Assembly: GCF_001482385.1 (NCBI RefSeq)
Contig: NZ_CP013612.1
Coordinates: 744,001 to 808,000, forward strand
Length of the DNA stretch: 64,000 nt
Source of the DNA: Pseudoalteromonas rubra
GTDB lineage: Bacteria; Pseudomonadota; Gammaproteobacteria; Enterobacterales; Alteromonadaceae
Direction: 5' to 3'
Below, one piece after another: positions 55,115 through 63,696 of the stretch (positions within the stretch are counted from its first letter, which is position 1; each line of letters starts with the position of its first letter). The position numbers and the translations under genes were made by a program. The notes beneath the pieces were generated by a model, which was not told where the DNA came from, searched no databases, and worked only from the letters and a program-made list of their open reading frames with translations.

Positions 55115-57224
55115 AGCTGATCCCGACATATGCCGTACGTGGCATGCCGGGTTGAATTCGGGTTCTGCCAAAGCGCTCCTCGTTTTGCAGCGCATAGGTT
55201 TTGTCGGTGAGGTTTGCTATCCGGGCGTGGAGCTTCACATGTTTGTTGAGCCGGTAGTTGGCCTTAAGGTTAAACACGGTATAGCCCGAGTAAGTATCGG
55301 TGTTTTCTACGCTTAGGTAATAGTCGCCGATACTCTTGGCTTCAGCGGTGAGCCTGAGTCCTTTGATGGCCTAGCTAGTGTAGTTGAGCCTGAAATTGGC
55401 AACATATTCCGGCGCCATGTGCAGGTTGTTACCCGACAAATCTTGCTCCATCGATTCGCCTGTCTCACGGTGAACTCGTCCCTCATCGCGAATGTAGTGA
55501 CGGAACTCATGGTCGGACTGGCTGTAGGCCAACGCGGCAGAAAATGCGCGGTTAAACTGGTAGTTCAGCCCAAGCTCAAAGCCTTGATGTCTGACACTGG
55601 AAGCGTTTACCCGGTACGAGGCACCCAGATCGCTGAATGCCGTGACAATGGCGTCGTCTACATCCATCAGGTAATACGCCAGTTCAATCGACAGTGTATC
55701 CAGATTTGCTTTGTAGCCCAGCTCATAGGTATCGGACGTTTCTTCTTTCAAACTGCCCAGTTGCGCACTGCTTTGGCGACTTTTGAGGTGGTACATTTCA
55801 GGTGCGGTAGGTAATCGCATTGCATTGGCGAAGCGTGCGTAGACACTCGACTGATCGTTAAGCAAGTAGTTCAGGCTCAGCTTAGGGCTGAGGTGGCTAA
55901 AGGTATCTTTACGTGAGGCAATGGAGCGATTGCCAAAGCCATCGTCTTTGTATTTGGGCAGTGCATTGTCAAACTCGTATTCACTGTGGTCAAAACGTGC
56001 GCCCAGGGTATAGTTAAGTGCATCAGTAATATAGCCCCGGTGCTGGATGTAAGGTGATACGCTTTTGAAAGTGGTGGTGTCGTCGTAGAACACATGCCCT
56101 TGTGGGTAAGTTGCGGCACCATGCCCGGTAGTGATCCGGGTGGTGGGCTGAAATGAATAGGTGTCTCCGGAAGTATGCTCCAAATCAATGCCCAGGGTTG
56201 TCTGAGCACCGTTTTGGTGAGACCAGCTGGTCAGAGCCAGCAAGCCGAATGTGGTGACTTCCGTTTCTTCTACCGGCATATTGGGTTGCCAGGTGGCAAG
56301 GTGTTCCAACGTGCGGTGACGCGCGTATGGGATAAGGGATACGCTCAGGTTTTTGTCTTCATACAGATATTCAGTGCTGAGGCGCAGATAATCTGTGGTT
56401 CTGCGGGGATCTAAAGCGATCACCTCGTCAGGCAGACCAGACTGAGATGAGTTCTGTTCAAATTGCTCAATGCTCAGTGTGTTCAGGATCTGCTGATCAA
56501 GTGATGAGGCAATCAATGAGGTGGTCAGGCTTTGCTTGTCGTCCAGCTGATATTCATGGCGCACGTCCAGCTCGACTTTTTCAACAGCGTTATGGTCTCG
56601 CCATCCGTCATTATCCATATAGGCCGCCGATACGCGCAATCCACCCTGATTGTCGTCCAGCCAGGTGGTGCTGCCGTTAATGCGTGAATAGCCATGCTCA
56701 CCCAGTGTGAGACCGAGTGAATTTTTGTTGGCTGTCACTGGCTTTGATAATACGTTGACGGTTGCTGCAACGGCACCTGCGCCATGTAAACTGGTACCTG
56801 CACCTCGCAGTACTTCGAGGCGTGACAGACCAATGTTACTAGTTGTCCACCATAATGCGTTATGGGTGTAAAAGGCAGCAGATTGCAGCGGAATATTATC
56901 CTGCAAATACAAGGTATAGCCGTCAAAGTTTATCGGCATACGCACAGCTGCGTTGTGTCCTTGTCCGCCTGATAACTGATTGATCAAAACGCCCGGTATG
57001 GTTTGCAATGACTCTGAGATATGTTGTGCGTTGTCGTCAGCAATGGTTTGTTCGGATACCTGACCCACACTCAGCGCCAGATCGGTATTTGCTCTGGCTG
57101 TACGGGTTGATGTGACCGTGATTTTTTCAATCTGGTCGGCACCTGCTGTGTCAGCAGCAACCTGTACTGAATAGGCCTGTAGCAAGGCTAACGTTAATGC
57201 AGAAACAGTCAAACCGGGTTTCAT
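55104..57224 (-). pseudogene. TonB-dependent receptor interrupted by an in-frame amber codon
   Basis: From ATG 57224 (AAAGAGGTG upstream) a signal peptide is followed by a TonB box-like IEKITVTST and a plug domain (ESLQTIPGVLI, LEVLRGAGTSLHGAGAVAATVN). The beta-barrel comes next. The frame stops at a TAG (55371-55373) after NFRLNYTS, yet continues intact in the same frame for 88 more codons: AIKGLRLTAEAKSIGDYYLS, then VKLHARIANLTDKTYAL and the terminal strand TAYVGISYDF at 55104. These are standard C-terminal barrel strands. The product is therefore truncated in this strain, read through, or affected by a sequencing error. The ligand is unknown. A LysR gene is divergent. Confidence 0.85.
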
Positions 57225-57412
57225 GAACACCTCTTTATTCGTTGAAGGAGCTGGATAATAATCCTGCCATGCAAAAATGTACAAATTATGCGGTCAGTAT
57301 ACGGTGGTGTCTTTATTGTCGCTCTTTGCCTGACGGAGTAAACCAAGCTGGGTACATTGGTAAAAAATGTGTTAACTTTTGTCTGTAAATGATGACTTGT
57401 TGACTATGAGCT

Positions 57413-58270
57413 ATGCCCCATACGCCGAATTTTGAGGATATACGCTACTTTATTGAAGTTGCCAGTACGAGAAACTTGTCTCGTGCGTCTGAGCGCCTGG
57501 GGATCACCCAGCCCAGCGTGAGTGCAGCGATGAAACGCCTTGAGCAGAGCTTTGGCACCGATTTGCTGGTTCGGCATAAAAGTGGTGTGGTACTGACCAA
57601 AGCAGGTGAAGTGTTGCAAGCACAGGGGCTGCGCTTTATGGCGGATTGGGCAAAGTTGAAGTCGAATGTCTGCCAGGCAAACAGTGAAATGGCTGGCACA
57701 TTCACATTGGGGTGCCACCCTTCGGTCGCATTATATACTTTGCCCCATATACTGGGACCTTTGAAAACTAAGTTCCCCTGTATGGTATTCAATCTGGTTC
57801 ATGACTTGTCGAGAAAAGTCACAGAACAAGTGATCAGTAATGAAATTGACTTTGCACTGGTGATTAACCCGGTCAGACACCCAGAGCTGGTGATTCAAAG
57901 CTTGTTGTTTGACAATGTCACCATTTGGTGCGCTGAATCCGTTGATTGCACTGAGCAGGAAACGTTACCTTTGTATTGCGATCCTAACCTGAAGCAAACA
58001 CAGCAATTGTTGTCGTCTACTAGTGACTTCTCCCAGCAAATGATTGCATCTAATAATCTTGAAGTGATCTCTACTTTAGTGGCTAACGGGCTGGGTTTAG
58101 GTCTCTTACCTGAGCGAGTTGCCAGACGCGCACCTGCGCCTCTGGCAATTTACAATTCAGAGATCAAGCCTGTTCAGGATGAACTGTGTTTTATCTATCG
58201 GGCAGATAAGCAAAACCATGTTGTTAGCGTGCAGTTGCATCGTGAAATAAAACGGCTGTTAGATAGCTGA
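57413..58270 (+). CDS. LysR-family transcription regulator
   Basis: This 285-residue protein has an N-terminal helix-turn-helix at about residues 10-65 (FIEVASTRNLSRASERLGIT; PSVSAAMKRLEQSFGTDLLV) and a periplasmic-binding-fold effector domain. It is divergent from the TonB receptor with 188 bp between, so that gene is the likeliest target. Confidence 0.92.
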   Translation: MPHTPNFEDIRYFIEVASTRNLSRASERLGITQPSVSAAMKRLEQSFGTDLLVRHKSGVVLTKAGEVLQAQGLRFMADWAKLKSNVCQANSEMAGTFTLGCHPSVALYTLPHILGPLKTKFPCMVFNLVHDLSRKVTEQVISNEIDFALVINPVRHPELVIQSLLFDNVTIWCAESVDCTEQETLPLYCDPNLKQTQQLLSSTSDFSQQMIASNNLEVISTLVANGLGLGLLPERVARRAPAPLAIYNSEIKPVQDELCFIYRADKQNHVVSVQLHREIKRLLDS

Positions 58271-58291
58271 TCGTTGCCGTGCGGGTTTTTT

Positions 58292-58455
58292 ATACCAATT
58301 TGCTTAATTAAGTGGTCTATTTTGAGGCGAGAAAATAGGGTCGATAACAAGGCAAAAATTTTGCTATTTAGTTGTTCTAAATAAGAAATTTTTAACGCCG
58401 TTAGCGTCCTATTTGCTCCTTCAAATAGACCAGGTATTAAGTGAAATTGGTGTTA
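58292..58455. mobile_element. MITE-like element with about 30-bp terminal inverted repeats
   Basis: The left end, ATACCAATTTGCTTAATTAA then GTGGTCTATTTTGA, is matched inverted by the right end: ACCAATTTCACTTAATACCT then GGTCTATTTGA on the opposite strand. The element is about 164 bp with no coding capacity, as expected of a non-autonomous element moved by a transposase elsewhere. Its right end supplies the stop codon of the neighbouring minus-strand gene. Target duplication is not clear (TTAT-like on both sides). Confidence 0.7.
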
Positions 58456-58932
58456 TAATTGATCGCAATCAATGGCGCTCACGATGGCGTGTACGTCCGG
58501 GTTATTTGACAGCTTTTCAAACAGTTCGCCAAAGGTCTCACCCCCTTTCGTACGTATTGTGACAACGGTGCCGTAATAGTATGTTGTCAGATCAAATGTG
58601 TAAGTCATCCCGGCGCGTGTTTGCGTGCCCAAAGCAAGTTCTGTGGAGCCATTACTGTCAGGAAAGTAATTATCTATTATCAGGTTATCGGCCAAAATCT
58701 GATAATTGCTGGTGTAGCTGTTACGACTGTTTAGTGCTATACCAATCCCGCAGTTGCGATCATGTAGTTGTGGGTAGACAACAAATAGTTCGGCTGTATT
58801 GGTGTCTTTTTGTAAAGTTGCAAAATCGCCACTGCGTTTTATCCAGTCGCCCGCATCTGCATGGGCATAAGATACTAAGGTCAAGGCGGTTAATGTCAGC
58901 GTGCGCAAGATGTATTTGATTGTCTGCTTCAT
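58453..58932 (-). CDS. Secreted protein, unknown function
   Basis: This 159-residue protein starts at ATG 58932, preceded by AGGAG. It has a signal peptide ending near SYAHA (residue 24). The mature part has two cysteines (NCGIG and DCDQL) that could form a disulphide. The stop codon lies within the end of the MITE-like element, so the last residues may have been changed by the insertion. No family is recognised. Confidence 0.65.
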   Translation of the reverse strand: MKQTIKYILRTLTLTALTLVSYAHADAGDWIKRSGDFATLQKDTNTAELFVVYPQLHDRNCGIGIALNSRNSYTSNYQILADNLIIDNYFPDSNGSTELALGTQTRAGMTYTFDLTTYYYGTVVTIRTKGGETFGELFEKLSNNPDVHAIVSAIDCDQL

Positions 58933-59041
58933 TGTGTGAACTCCTGTTTTGTTAGTTTTCCCAACTTTAAAAAAGCCAGCTAAATTAATAAAATAGAAGT
59001 CATCAATGTGTGTGATAGACAAACCTAATGGTTCAATGATC

Positions 59042-59851
59042 TCATTCGTGATGCTGTAACTCATTGGCCAATTGTTGTGCCCGAGTAATTTCATCGAGTG
59101 TCATACGCTGTTCCAGGTGCTGCCTTGTCCACTCAACGCGACTATACACCTCACTGTCCTGGCGGGTTTGCAAAAAGTAATGGCTGTAGGCCAGCGCCTG
59201 AATATAGTCTTGTCCGCCTGTATCAGGGTCCAGATATTGATAGCCACGGATCAGCTGTAGGATCGCTTTTTCTCCACCTAGCAATGCGACTTGCTCAGTC
59301 ACTTGATACTTTTGCGCGGTGAATGCTTTCATGCGGGCAACCTGCTCATCTCTGGTAAGTGTGCTGAATTTCAGTGCCTGATGCACTTCTTTTGGGGCAA
59401 GTCGCCAAAGTACATCGGCCGCTTCATCAGAGCCCATTTGGGCTGCTTGCATCAGTTTCTCTACATAGTTTTCATCACGGCTGGTGTTGCCCAGACAGCG
59501 TTGATATCGAGCTTTCATAGTTTCGACTATCTCGTGTACTTCATCGCGCGATAATGCCTCATCGAGCCATTGATTGAACGCTTTGTCGGTACGCGGTACG
59601 CTGCGACATTGGCGTACTTGTACGGCCTCCATAAACAGTGCTTCAGGTGACACGGCCTGCACTTGTTTCTGCTCGGATAGCTGAGGTGTCGTGTTGAGGG
59701 GTTGATTTGCTCGGTCCGGGTGGAGATCCTGTTCGACAATGGGCTCTGAAACTTTGATATTTTCGGCGCTATTGTGTTCTTTTGGGTAAAACACCACAGT
59801 ACAAATAGAAAGGCAAAGGCCTGCAAGCAGGCCAATATGTGTACGACGCAT
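59042..59851 (-). CDS. Exported or membrane-anchored protein, unknown function
   Basis: This 269-residue protein is counted from ATG 59851 (MRRTHIGLLAGL). A hydrophobic N-terminal segment (IGLLAGLCLSICTVVFY) is a signal or anchor. A Pro/Glu-rich linker is followed by a helical domain with two cysteines (QCRS and RCLG). The helical part resembles Sel1/TPR-like repeats (QAAQMGSDEAADVLWRL) but no family is certain. It is upstream of the secreted-protein gene on the same strand. Confidence 0.6.
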   Translation of the reverse strand: MRRTHIGLLAGLCLSICTVVFYPKEHNSAENIKVSEPIVEQDLHPDRANQPLNTTPQLSEQKQVQAVSPEALFMEAVQVRQCRSVPRTDKAFNQWLDEALSRDEVHEIVETMKARYQRCLGNTSRDENYVEKLMQAAQMGSDEAADVLWRLAPKEVHQALKFSTLTRDEQVARMKAFTAQKYQVTEQVALLGGEKAILQLIRGYQYLDPDTGGQDYIQALAYSHYFLQTRQDSEVYSRVEWTRQHLEQRMTLDEITRAQQLANELQHHE

Positions 59852-59904
59852 TAAAAGATTACCTGTTGATGAAAGGCGCCGCATCATTGAAGCGGCACCT
59901 GGGA

Positions 59905-61251
59905 TTAAAATCCGTTTTTAAGTGCCTGAACTCGGTCTACGACTTTGCCCTGATGGATCACCGCATGTATTTTTTGGGTGTTCTGAATATTTTCAATCGG
60001 TGAGGCATCCAGTATCACAAAGCTTGCCTGAGCCCCTGGTTTTAGGCTGTTGTCTATTCCCAAAAAGGTACCTGCCCGTGTGGTTGTCGCTGCCAGCGTT
60101 TGCCAGTTCGACATGCCCGCCTGGGTCAGTTTAAGCATTTCTCTGTGCACTGAATAACCCTGAATGGTGCCGTAATTACCAGCATCTGTTCCGTTTAAAA
60201 TAGTGACGCCAGCTTTAATTAGCTCGGCCAGGTTGGCGGTTCTTTGCGCATCCTGCTTACGCCACTTTGCTTCTCTGTCTCCCCACCTCTTCATTGTTTC
60301 TTCGCTCTGGTAGCCTGCAATGATGGCTGGGGTGGTCATAGCCTGAAGCAGCTCAGAGGCGATCACTGTCTTGTCGAACAGAAAGTCTGTTAGATCGGTA
60401 TGCACTGTCATGGTTGGGATCACCACCATTTTTGCCGCGGCAATTTTATCTGCCAGTCCTGGCGGGATCGGCGTGCCGGGCATGTGTGTGAACGCTGTAG
60501 CTCCTACGTCGATGGCATCGATGACGTCCTGCCAGGTTTTAAGGTGGACGATGGTTTTGATCCCGAGTTTGTTGCTCTGTTGGACGATGGCAGCAAAGGT
60601 GGCCTTATCAATCGAAGGCTGGTCGTCACTGGGCTGATATACCACTTTAATCACATCGGGTTTGGCTTTGGCCAGGCTCTGCACCTGAGCGATAGCTTCT
60701 TCTGGGGTCGACATAGTGCGCGTTTCCAGACCGTATTCTGTGCAATGACCTTTTGGTGCAGTCAGACAAGATAAACTGCTGTAGATGTCAGCACCAAAAA
60801 AGGTGCCTGCTCTTTGCTTTTCTCGTACGGCTATCAGATCTTGCTCATCGCCAAATAAGTCTACAAATCCGGTTACACCTGCATACAGCGCGCGTTGGGA
60901 GATTTTTTCAGTTCCTGCAAAGTCTGATTTGGCGTGAGGAGCTCGATTGCCAAACGCATGAACATGCATATCGATCAGCCCCGGGATAAGCCAGCGGTTA
61001 TTCAGGTTGAGTGTCCGTCCTTTAAAATTGGCCGGAGGCGCTGGGTATTCAGCGGCTATTTTACCTTGTTCAATCAGCAAAGCACTGCGACGGATCTCTT
61101 GTTGTTCGACATCGACAATCTGAACCTGAGTAAGTAGTAATGCATCGGATGACATGGCCTGTGTTTCAGCTGCGTAGCTGAATTGTGCACTTAAACACAT
61201 GCTGATGGCGCCACCGAGTAAGCCTGTGAGTTTTGGAATTATTGTTTTCAT
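59905..61251 (-). CDS. Exported amidohydrolase, imidazolonepropionase-like
   Basis: This 448-residue protein has a signal peptide ending near SYAAE (residue 28). Metal-dependent hydrolase motifs are complete: GLIDMHVHAFG near residue 93 (HxH), TIVHLKTW and FTHMPG for the further His ligands, and NGTDAGNYG with the catalytic Asp near 355. Periplasmic members often hydrolyse dipeptides with C-terminal proline or related amides. The substrate is unknown. A 17-bp dyad lies upstream. Confidence 0.88.
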   Translation of the reverse strand: MKTIIPKLTGLLGGAISMCLSAQFSYAAETQAMSSDALLLTQVQIVDVEQQEIRRSALLIEQGKIAAEYPAPPANFKGRTLNLNNRWLIPGLIDMHVHAFGNRAPHAKSDFAGTEKISQRALYAGVTGFVDLFGDEQDLIAVREKQRAGTFFGADIYSSLSCLTAPKGHCTEYGLETRTMSTPEEAIAQVQSLAKAKPDVIKVVYQPSDDQPSIDKATFAAIVQQSNKLGIKTIVHLKTWQDVIDAIDVGATAFTHMPGTPIPPGLADKIAAAKMVVIPTMTVHTDLTDFLFDKTVIASELLQAMTTPAIIAGYQSEETMKRWGDREAKWRKQDAQRTANLAELIKAGVTILNGTDAGNYGTIQGYSVHREMLKLTQAGMSNWQTLAATTTRAGTFLGIDNSLKPGAQASFVILDASPIENIQNTQKIHAVIHQGKVVDRVQALKNGF

Positions 61252-61359
61252 TATCAGGCTCCTTGAGCAGAAAATTGTTTTTTATTAGTGTTATATCCAA
61301 CACCATAGTGTGCCGATGTAACAGATAGTGTGCAACGTTAAATATTCTGAATTACCTAA

Positions 61360-61376
61360 TGTAAAGGGGGTTGACG
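61360..61376. promoter_or_regulatory. 17-bp dyad TGTAAA-GGGGG-TTGACG (copy 4)
   Basis: A diverged copy of the dyad lies between the divergent amidohydrolase and GNAT genes. The left half and spacer are exact; the right half has two changes. Confidence 0.4.
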
Positions 61377-61487
61377 CAAACTAAGCAGGTGCCGGCGCAC
61401 ACTCAGTATGACCGACTTTGTTTTTTTAACTGTTTTTATATACAGTATTTTGTGGTTTACTATGCACCTTAATAGGAGACCAATACG

Positions 61488-61895
61488 ATGCTAGAATTAA
61501 TAAAACAGGTACCTTCTGCCCAGGAATATTGCGATATGCGCGTTAAGGCCGGGCTGTCGCCAAAGTCGCTGGAAGCAGCTGAAATTGGCTTACCTAATAC
61601 ACTGTATGGTGTGTCGATCCGCGATGGCGAAAAGTTGATTGCGATGGGCCGGGTAGTCGGTGATGGTGCCTGTAATTTTGAGGTTGTCGATGTGGCAGTC
61701 GACCCTGCTTATCAGGGACAAGGATTGGGTCGTCGTGTGATGGAATCGATTGATGCATATTTGTCGTCTGTAGCATTGCCCGGGTCTTATGTGTCAATGA
61801 TTGCCGATGAGCCGGTATTTTATGAAAAACTGGGTTATAGGCTGGTTGCACCAAAGAGCCAGGGCATGACCAAGAAGTTTCAGCCCCACAAATAA
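61488..61895 (+). CDS. GNAT-family N-acetyltransferase
   Basis: This 135-residue protein has the acetyl-CoA-binding motif VDPAYQGQGLGRRVMESI near residue 69 and a C-terminal FYEKLGYRLV typical of the fold. Start ATG 61488 follows AGGAGACC. The VOC-family gene starts 14 bp later, so the two are co-transcribed. Confidence 0.9.
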   Translation: MLELIKQVPSAQEYCDMRVKAGLSPKSLEAAEIGLPNTLYGVSIRDGEKLIAMGRVVGDGACNFEVVDVAVDPAYQGQGLGRRVMESIDAYLSSVALPGSYVSMIADEPVFYEKLGYRLVAPKSQGMTKKFQPHK

Positions 61896-61909
61896 GCTTA
61901 AGGGTTACT

Positions 61910-62332
61910 ATGAAACAGAATATTGCGCACGTTGCGCTGGTGGTTAACGACTACGACGAAGCGCTCGACTTTTATGTGGGTAAACTCGGATTTGAGTTGA
62001 TAGAAGATAGCTACCAGGCTGAGCAGGATAAACGCTGGGTCGTAGTGGCTCCCCCGAATTCTCATGGCATGGCTTTATTGTTGGCAAAGGCCTCTAAACC
62101 CCGACAAAAACCTTTTATCGGTGATCAGGCTGGCGGTCGTGTGTTTTTGTTTTTAAGTACCGATGACTTTTGGCGGGATTACGAATGGATGAAAGCCAAG
62201 GGGATACAGTTTGTGCGTGAGCCCGCTACGCAGGACTATGGCACTGTCGCTGTGTTTGAAGATCTCTATGGCAATTTATGGGATCTGATCCAATATGTCG
62301 ATGGCCATCCCATGTCGGCCAGGTGTCGTTAG
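61910..62332 (+). CDS. VOC/glyoxalase-family protein
   Basis: This 140-residue protein begins with IAHVALVVNDYDEALDFYVG, giving the first metal-ligand His. It ends with FEDLYGNLWDLIQ, giving the C-terminal metal-binding Asp/Glu region. The two beta-alpha-beta-beta-beta modules fit one subunit of a dimer. The substrate is unknown. It shares an operon with the GNAT gene. Confidence 0.88.
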   Translation: MKQNIAHVALVVNDYDEALDFYVGKLGFELIEDSYQAEQDKRWVVVAPPNSHGMALLLAKASKPRQKPFIGDQAGGRVFLFLSTDDFWRDYEWMKAKGIQFVREPATQDYGTVAVFEDLYGNLWDLIQYVDGHPMSARCR

Positions 62333-62431
62333 TTGCTGCGGGAATGGCGAACAATACTTGCTGCTGAACACGGGTAAATAGCGTACACTCGCGCAATCAT
62401 CCAATGTTGTATCTTTTTGGGTTATATAACA

Positions 62432-63034
62432 ATGATAAAAGTTGATTACTCTCAGTATACTCAGGCTGAACTCCACGAAGCGCTGCAACAAATCACACCT
62501 GACTCAGAGCACTATTTAGCCCTGCTCGCCGAGATAGATGCTCGTCAGGGGGAAGCCGAATTGCACGAACAACAGCAAGCAAAAAAATCACCTCACACTA
62601 CTGAAAGGCGTGTGAAAGTCATAGGATATATACAGCTGCTGGCCGCATTTGTGATGACCGTCGGGCTGATATTCGGCCCCCTTAGTTCATGGCTGTCTCT
62701 TGTTAGTGTGCCTTTTATTTTGCTCAGTGCTGCTGCGGGTTATACGGCGGTTAAAGAGCAGGTAAAGTGGTATTGGTTATCGATACTGAATCAGGGGCTA
62801 CAGATTGTCAGTTTCTCTTTTGGCGTACTTAATTACAAGTATACGGGGCTTGGGGGCATTCAAATCGGTTTTACCTGGTTGAAAGACTTTGAACTGTCTT
62901 TTGGTATTTTATTTTCTTCCACCGTCCGCCTGACAGGACACTCCGGCGCGTTTTCTTTGAATGCAGTTCAGATAGACATGTTCGCGCTGGTATTGATGAT
63001 TGCGCTGCTTACTCTGCGGTCTCGTCAGCAATAA
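62432..63034 (+). CDS. Inner-membrane protein, unknown function
   Basis: This 200-residue protein starts at ATG 62432 (MIKVDYSQYTQ). A charged N-terminal helix (to about 65) is followed by four hydrophobic segments (LLAAFVMTVGLIFG, LVSVPFILLSAAAGY, a weaker one near 105-125, and MFALVLMIALLTL). No family is recognised. Confidence 0.65.
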   Translation: MIKVDYSQYTQAELHEALQQITPDSEHYLALLAEIDARQGEAELHEQQQAKKSPHTTERRVKVIGYIQLLAAFVMTVGLIFGPLSSWLSLVSVPFILLSAAAGYTAVKEQVKWYWLSILNQGLQIVSFSFGVLNYKYTGLGGIQIGFTWLKDFELSFGILFSSTVRLTGHSGAFSLNAVQIDMFALVLMIALLTLRSRQQ

Positions 63035-63202
63035 GTCAGCCCTAAAGTGGCTGTTCAGGCCACTAATTTGTTGTATGTTACCCCTCTTATTCTCAAATCA
63101 TCTTATTTATTCCTTTAATGAATATGTGATATTATATCTTAATTGTGCAGTATGAGCTGTTGGCATAATCTAAATAGCTCGTTGAGTAAGAAAGGTAAAT
63201 GT

Positions 63203-63592
63203 ATGTTATTTGAGTTAGAAACCTATACTCGCCACGCCAAGTGGCTGGGCCTCGTTGCCATTGGAGTCTCTATCTTAGCCTGGACGGTTGAGCTAATGGG
63301 CGTGGTTTATGTCTGCCCTTATTGCCGTGTACAACGTACCGTGATTGGTCTGCTAGGTTTGATGTTGTTCACCGGTGCCGGGCGTCATTGGATGGGCAAG
63401 TATGCGGCTATGGTCATGGGCTTTTTTGGCGCTGTTGTTGCTGCGAACCAGCATTTTATGGGCTGGAAAAAGATTTCGGCTGGTAAGTTTGAGTTTCATG
63501 AAACCCTGATTGTTGATCCCTTCTTGCTGTCGGGCTTCGCAATGACGGCAATCATCGGCCTGGTTTGGTTGATAACCCGACAACAAAAGTGA
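63203..63592 (+). CDS. DsbB-like membrane protein with a single CxxC
   Basis: This 129-residue protein starts at ATG 63203 (MLFELETYTRHAKWL). It has four predicted transmembrane helices. The motif CPYCRVQRTVIG near residue 36 matches the start of the DsbB second helix (CxxCxxxR). DsbB normally has a second cysteine pair in its second periplasmic loop; none is seen here, where NQHFMGWKKISAGKFEF occupies that place. It may therefore be a divergent DsbB relative or an unrelated thiol protein. Confidence 0.65.
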   Translation: MLFELETYTRHAKWLGLVAIGVSILAWTVELMGVVYVCPYCRVQRTVIGLLGLMLFTGAGRHWMGKYAAMVMGFFGAVVAANQHFMGWKKISAGKFEFHETLIVDPFLLSGFAMTAIIGLVWLITRQQK

Positions 63593-63696
63593 TTGTTTCC
63601 TCCTCCATTGTGTTTACTATGAATCACAATGAAGTGATTTAATTGAGTGTACTGGCGCGGCCATTTGAGTGTCAGTATGCTCTTTGTTAAGGAAGC

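Noticed and set aside
55115..55195. N-terminal extension of the 54680-55114 gene
   Set aside because: The extra 27 residues are an out-of-frame reading of the TonB receptor C-terminus; the signal peptide begins only at the inner ATG.
57357..57376. Another iteron near the LysR gene
   Set aside because: TTGGTAAAAAATGTGTTAAC has the left half but lacks the GATC half, and there is no cluster nearby.
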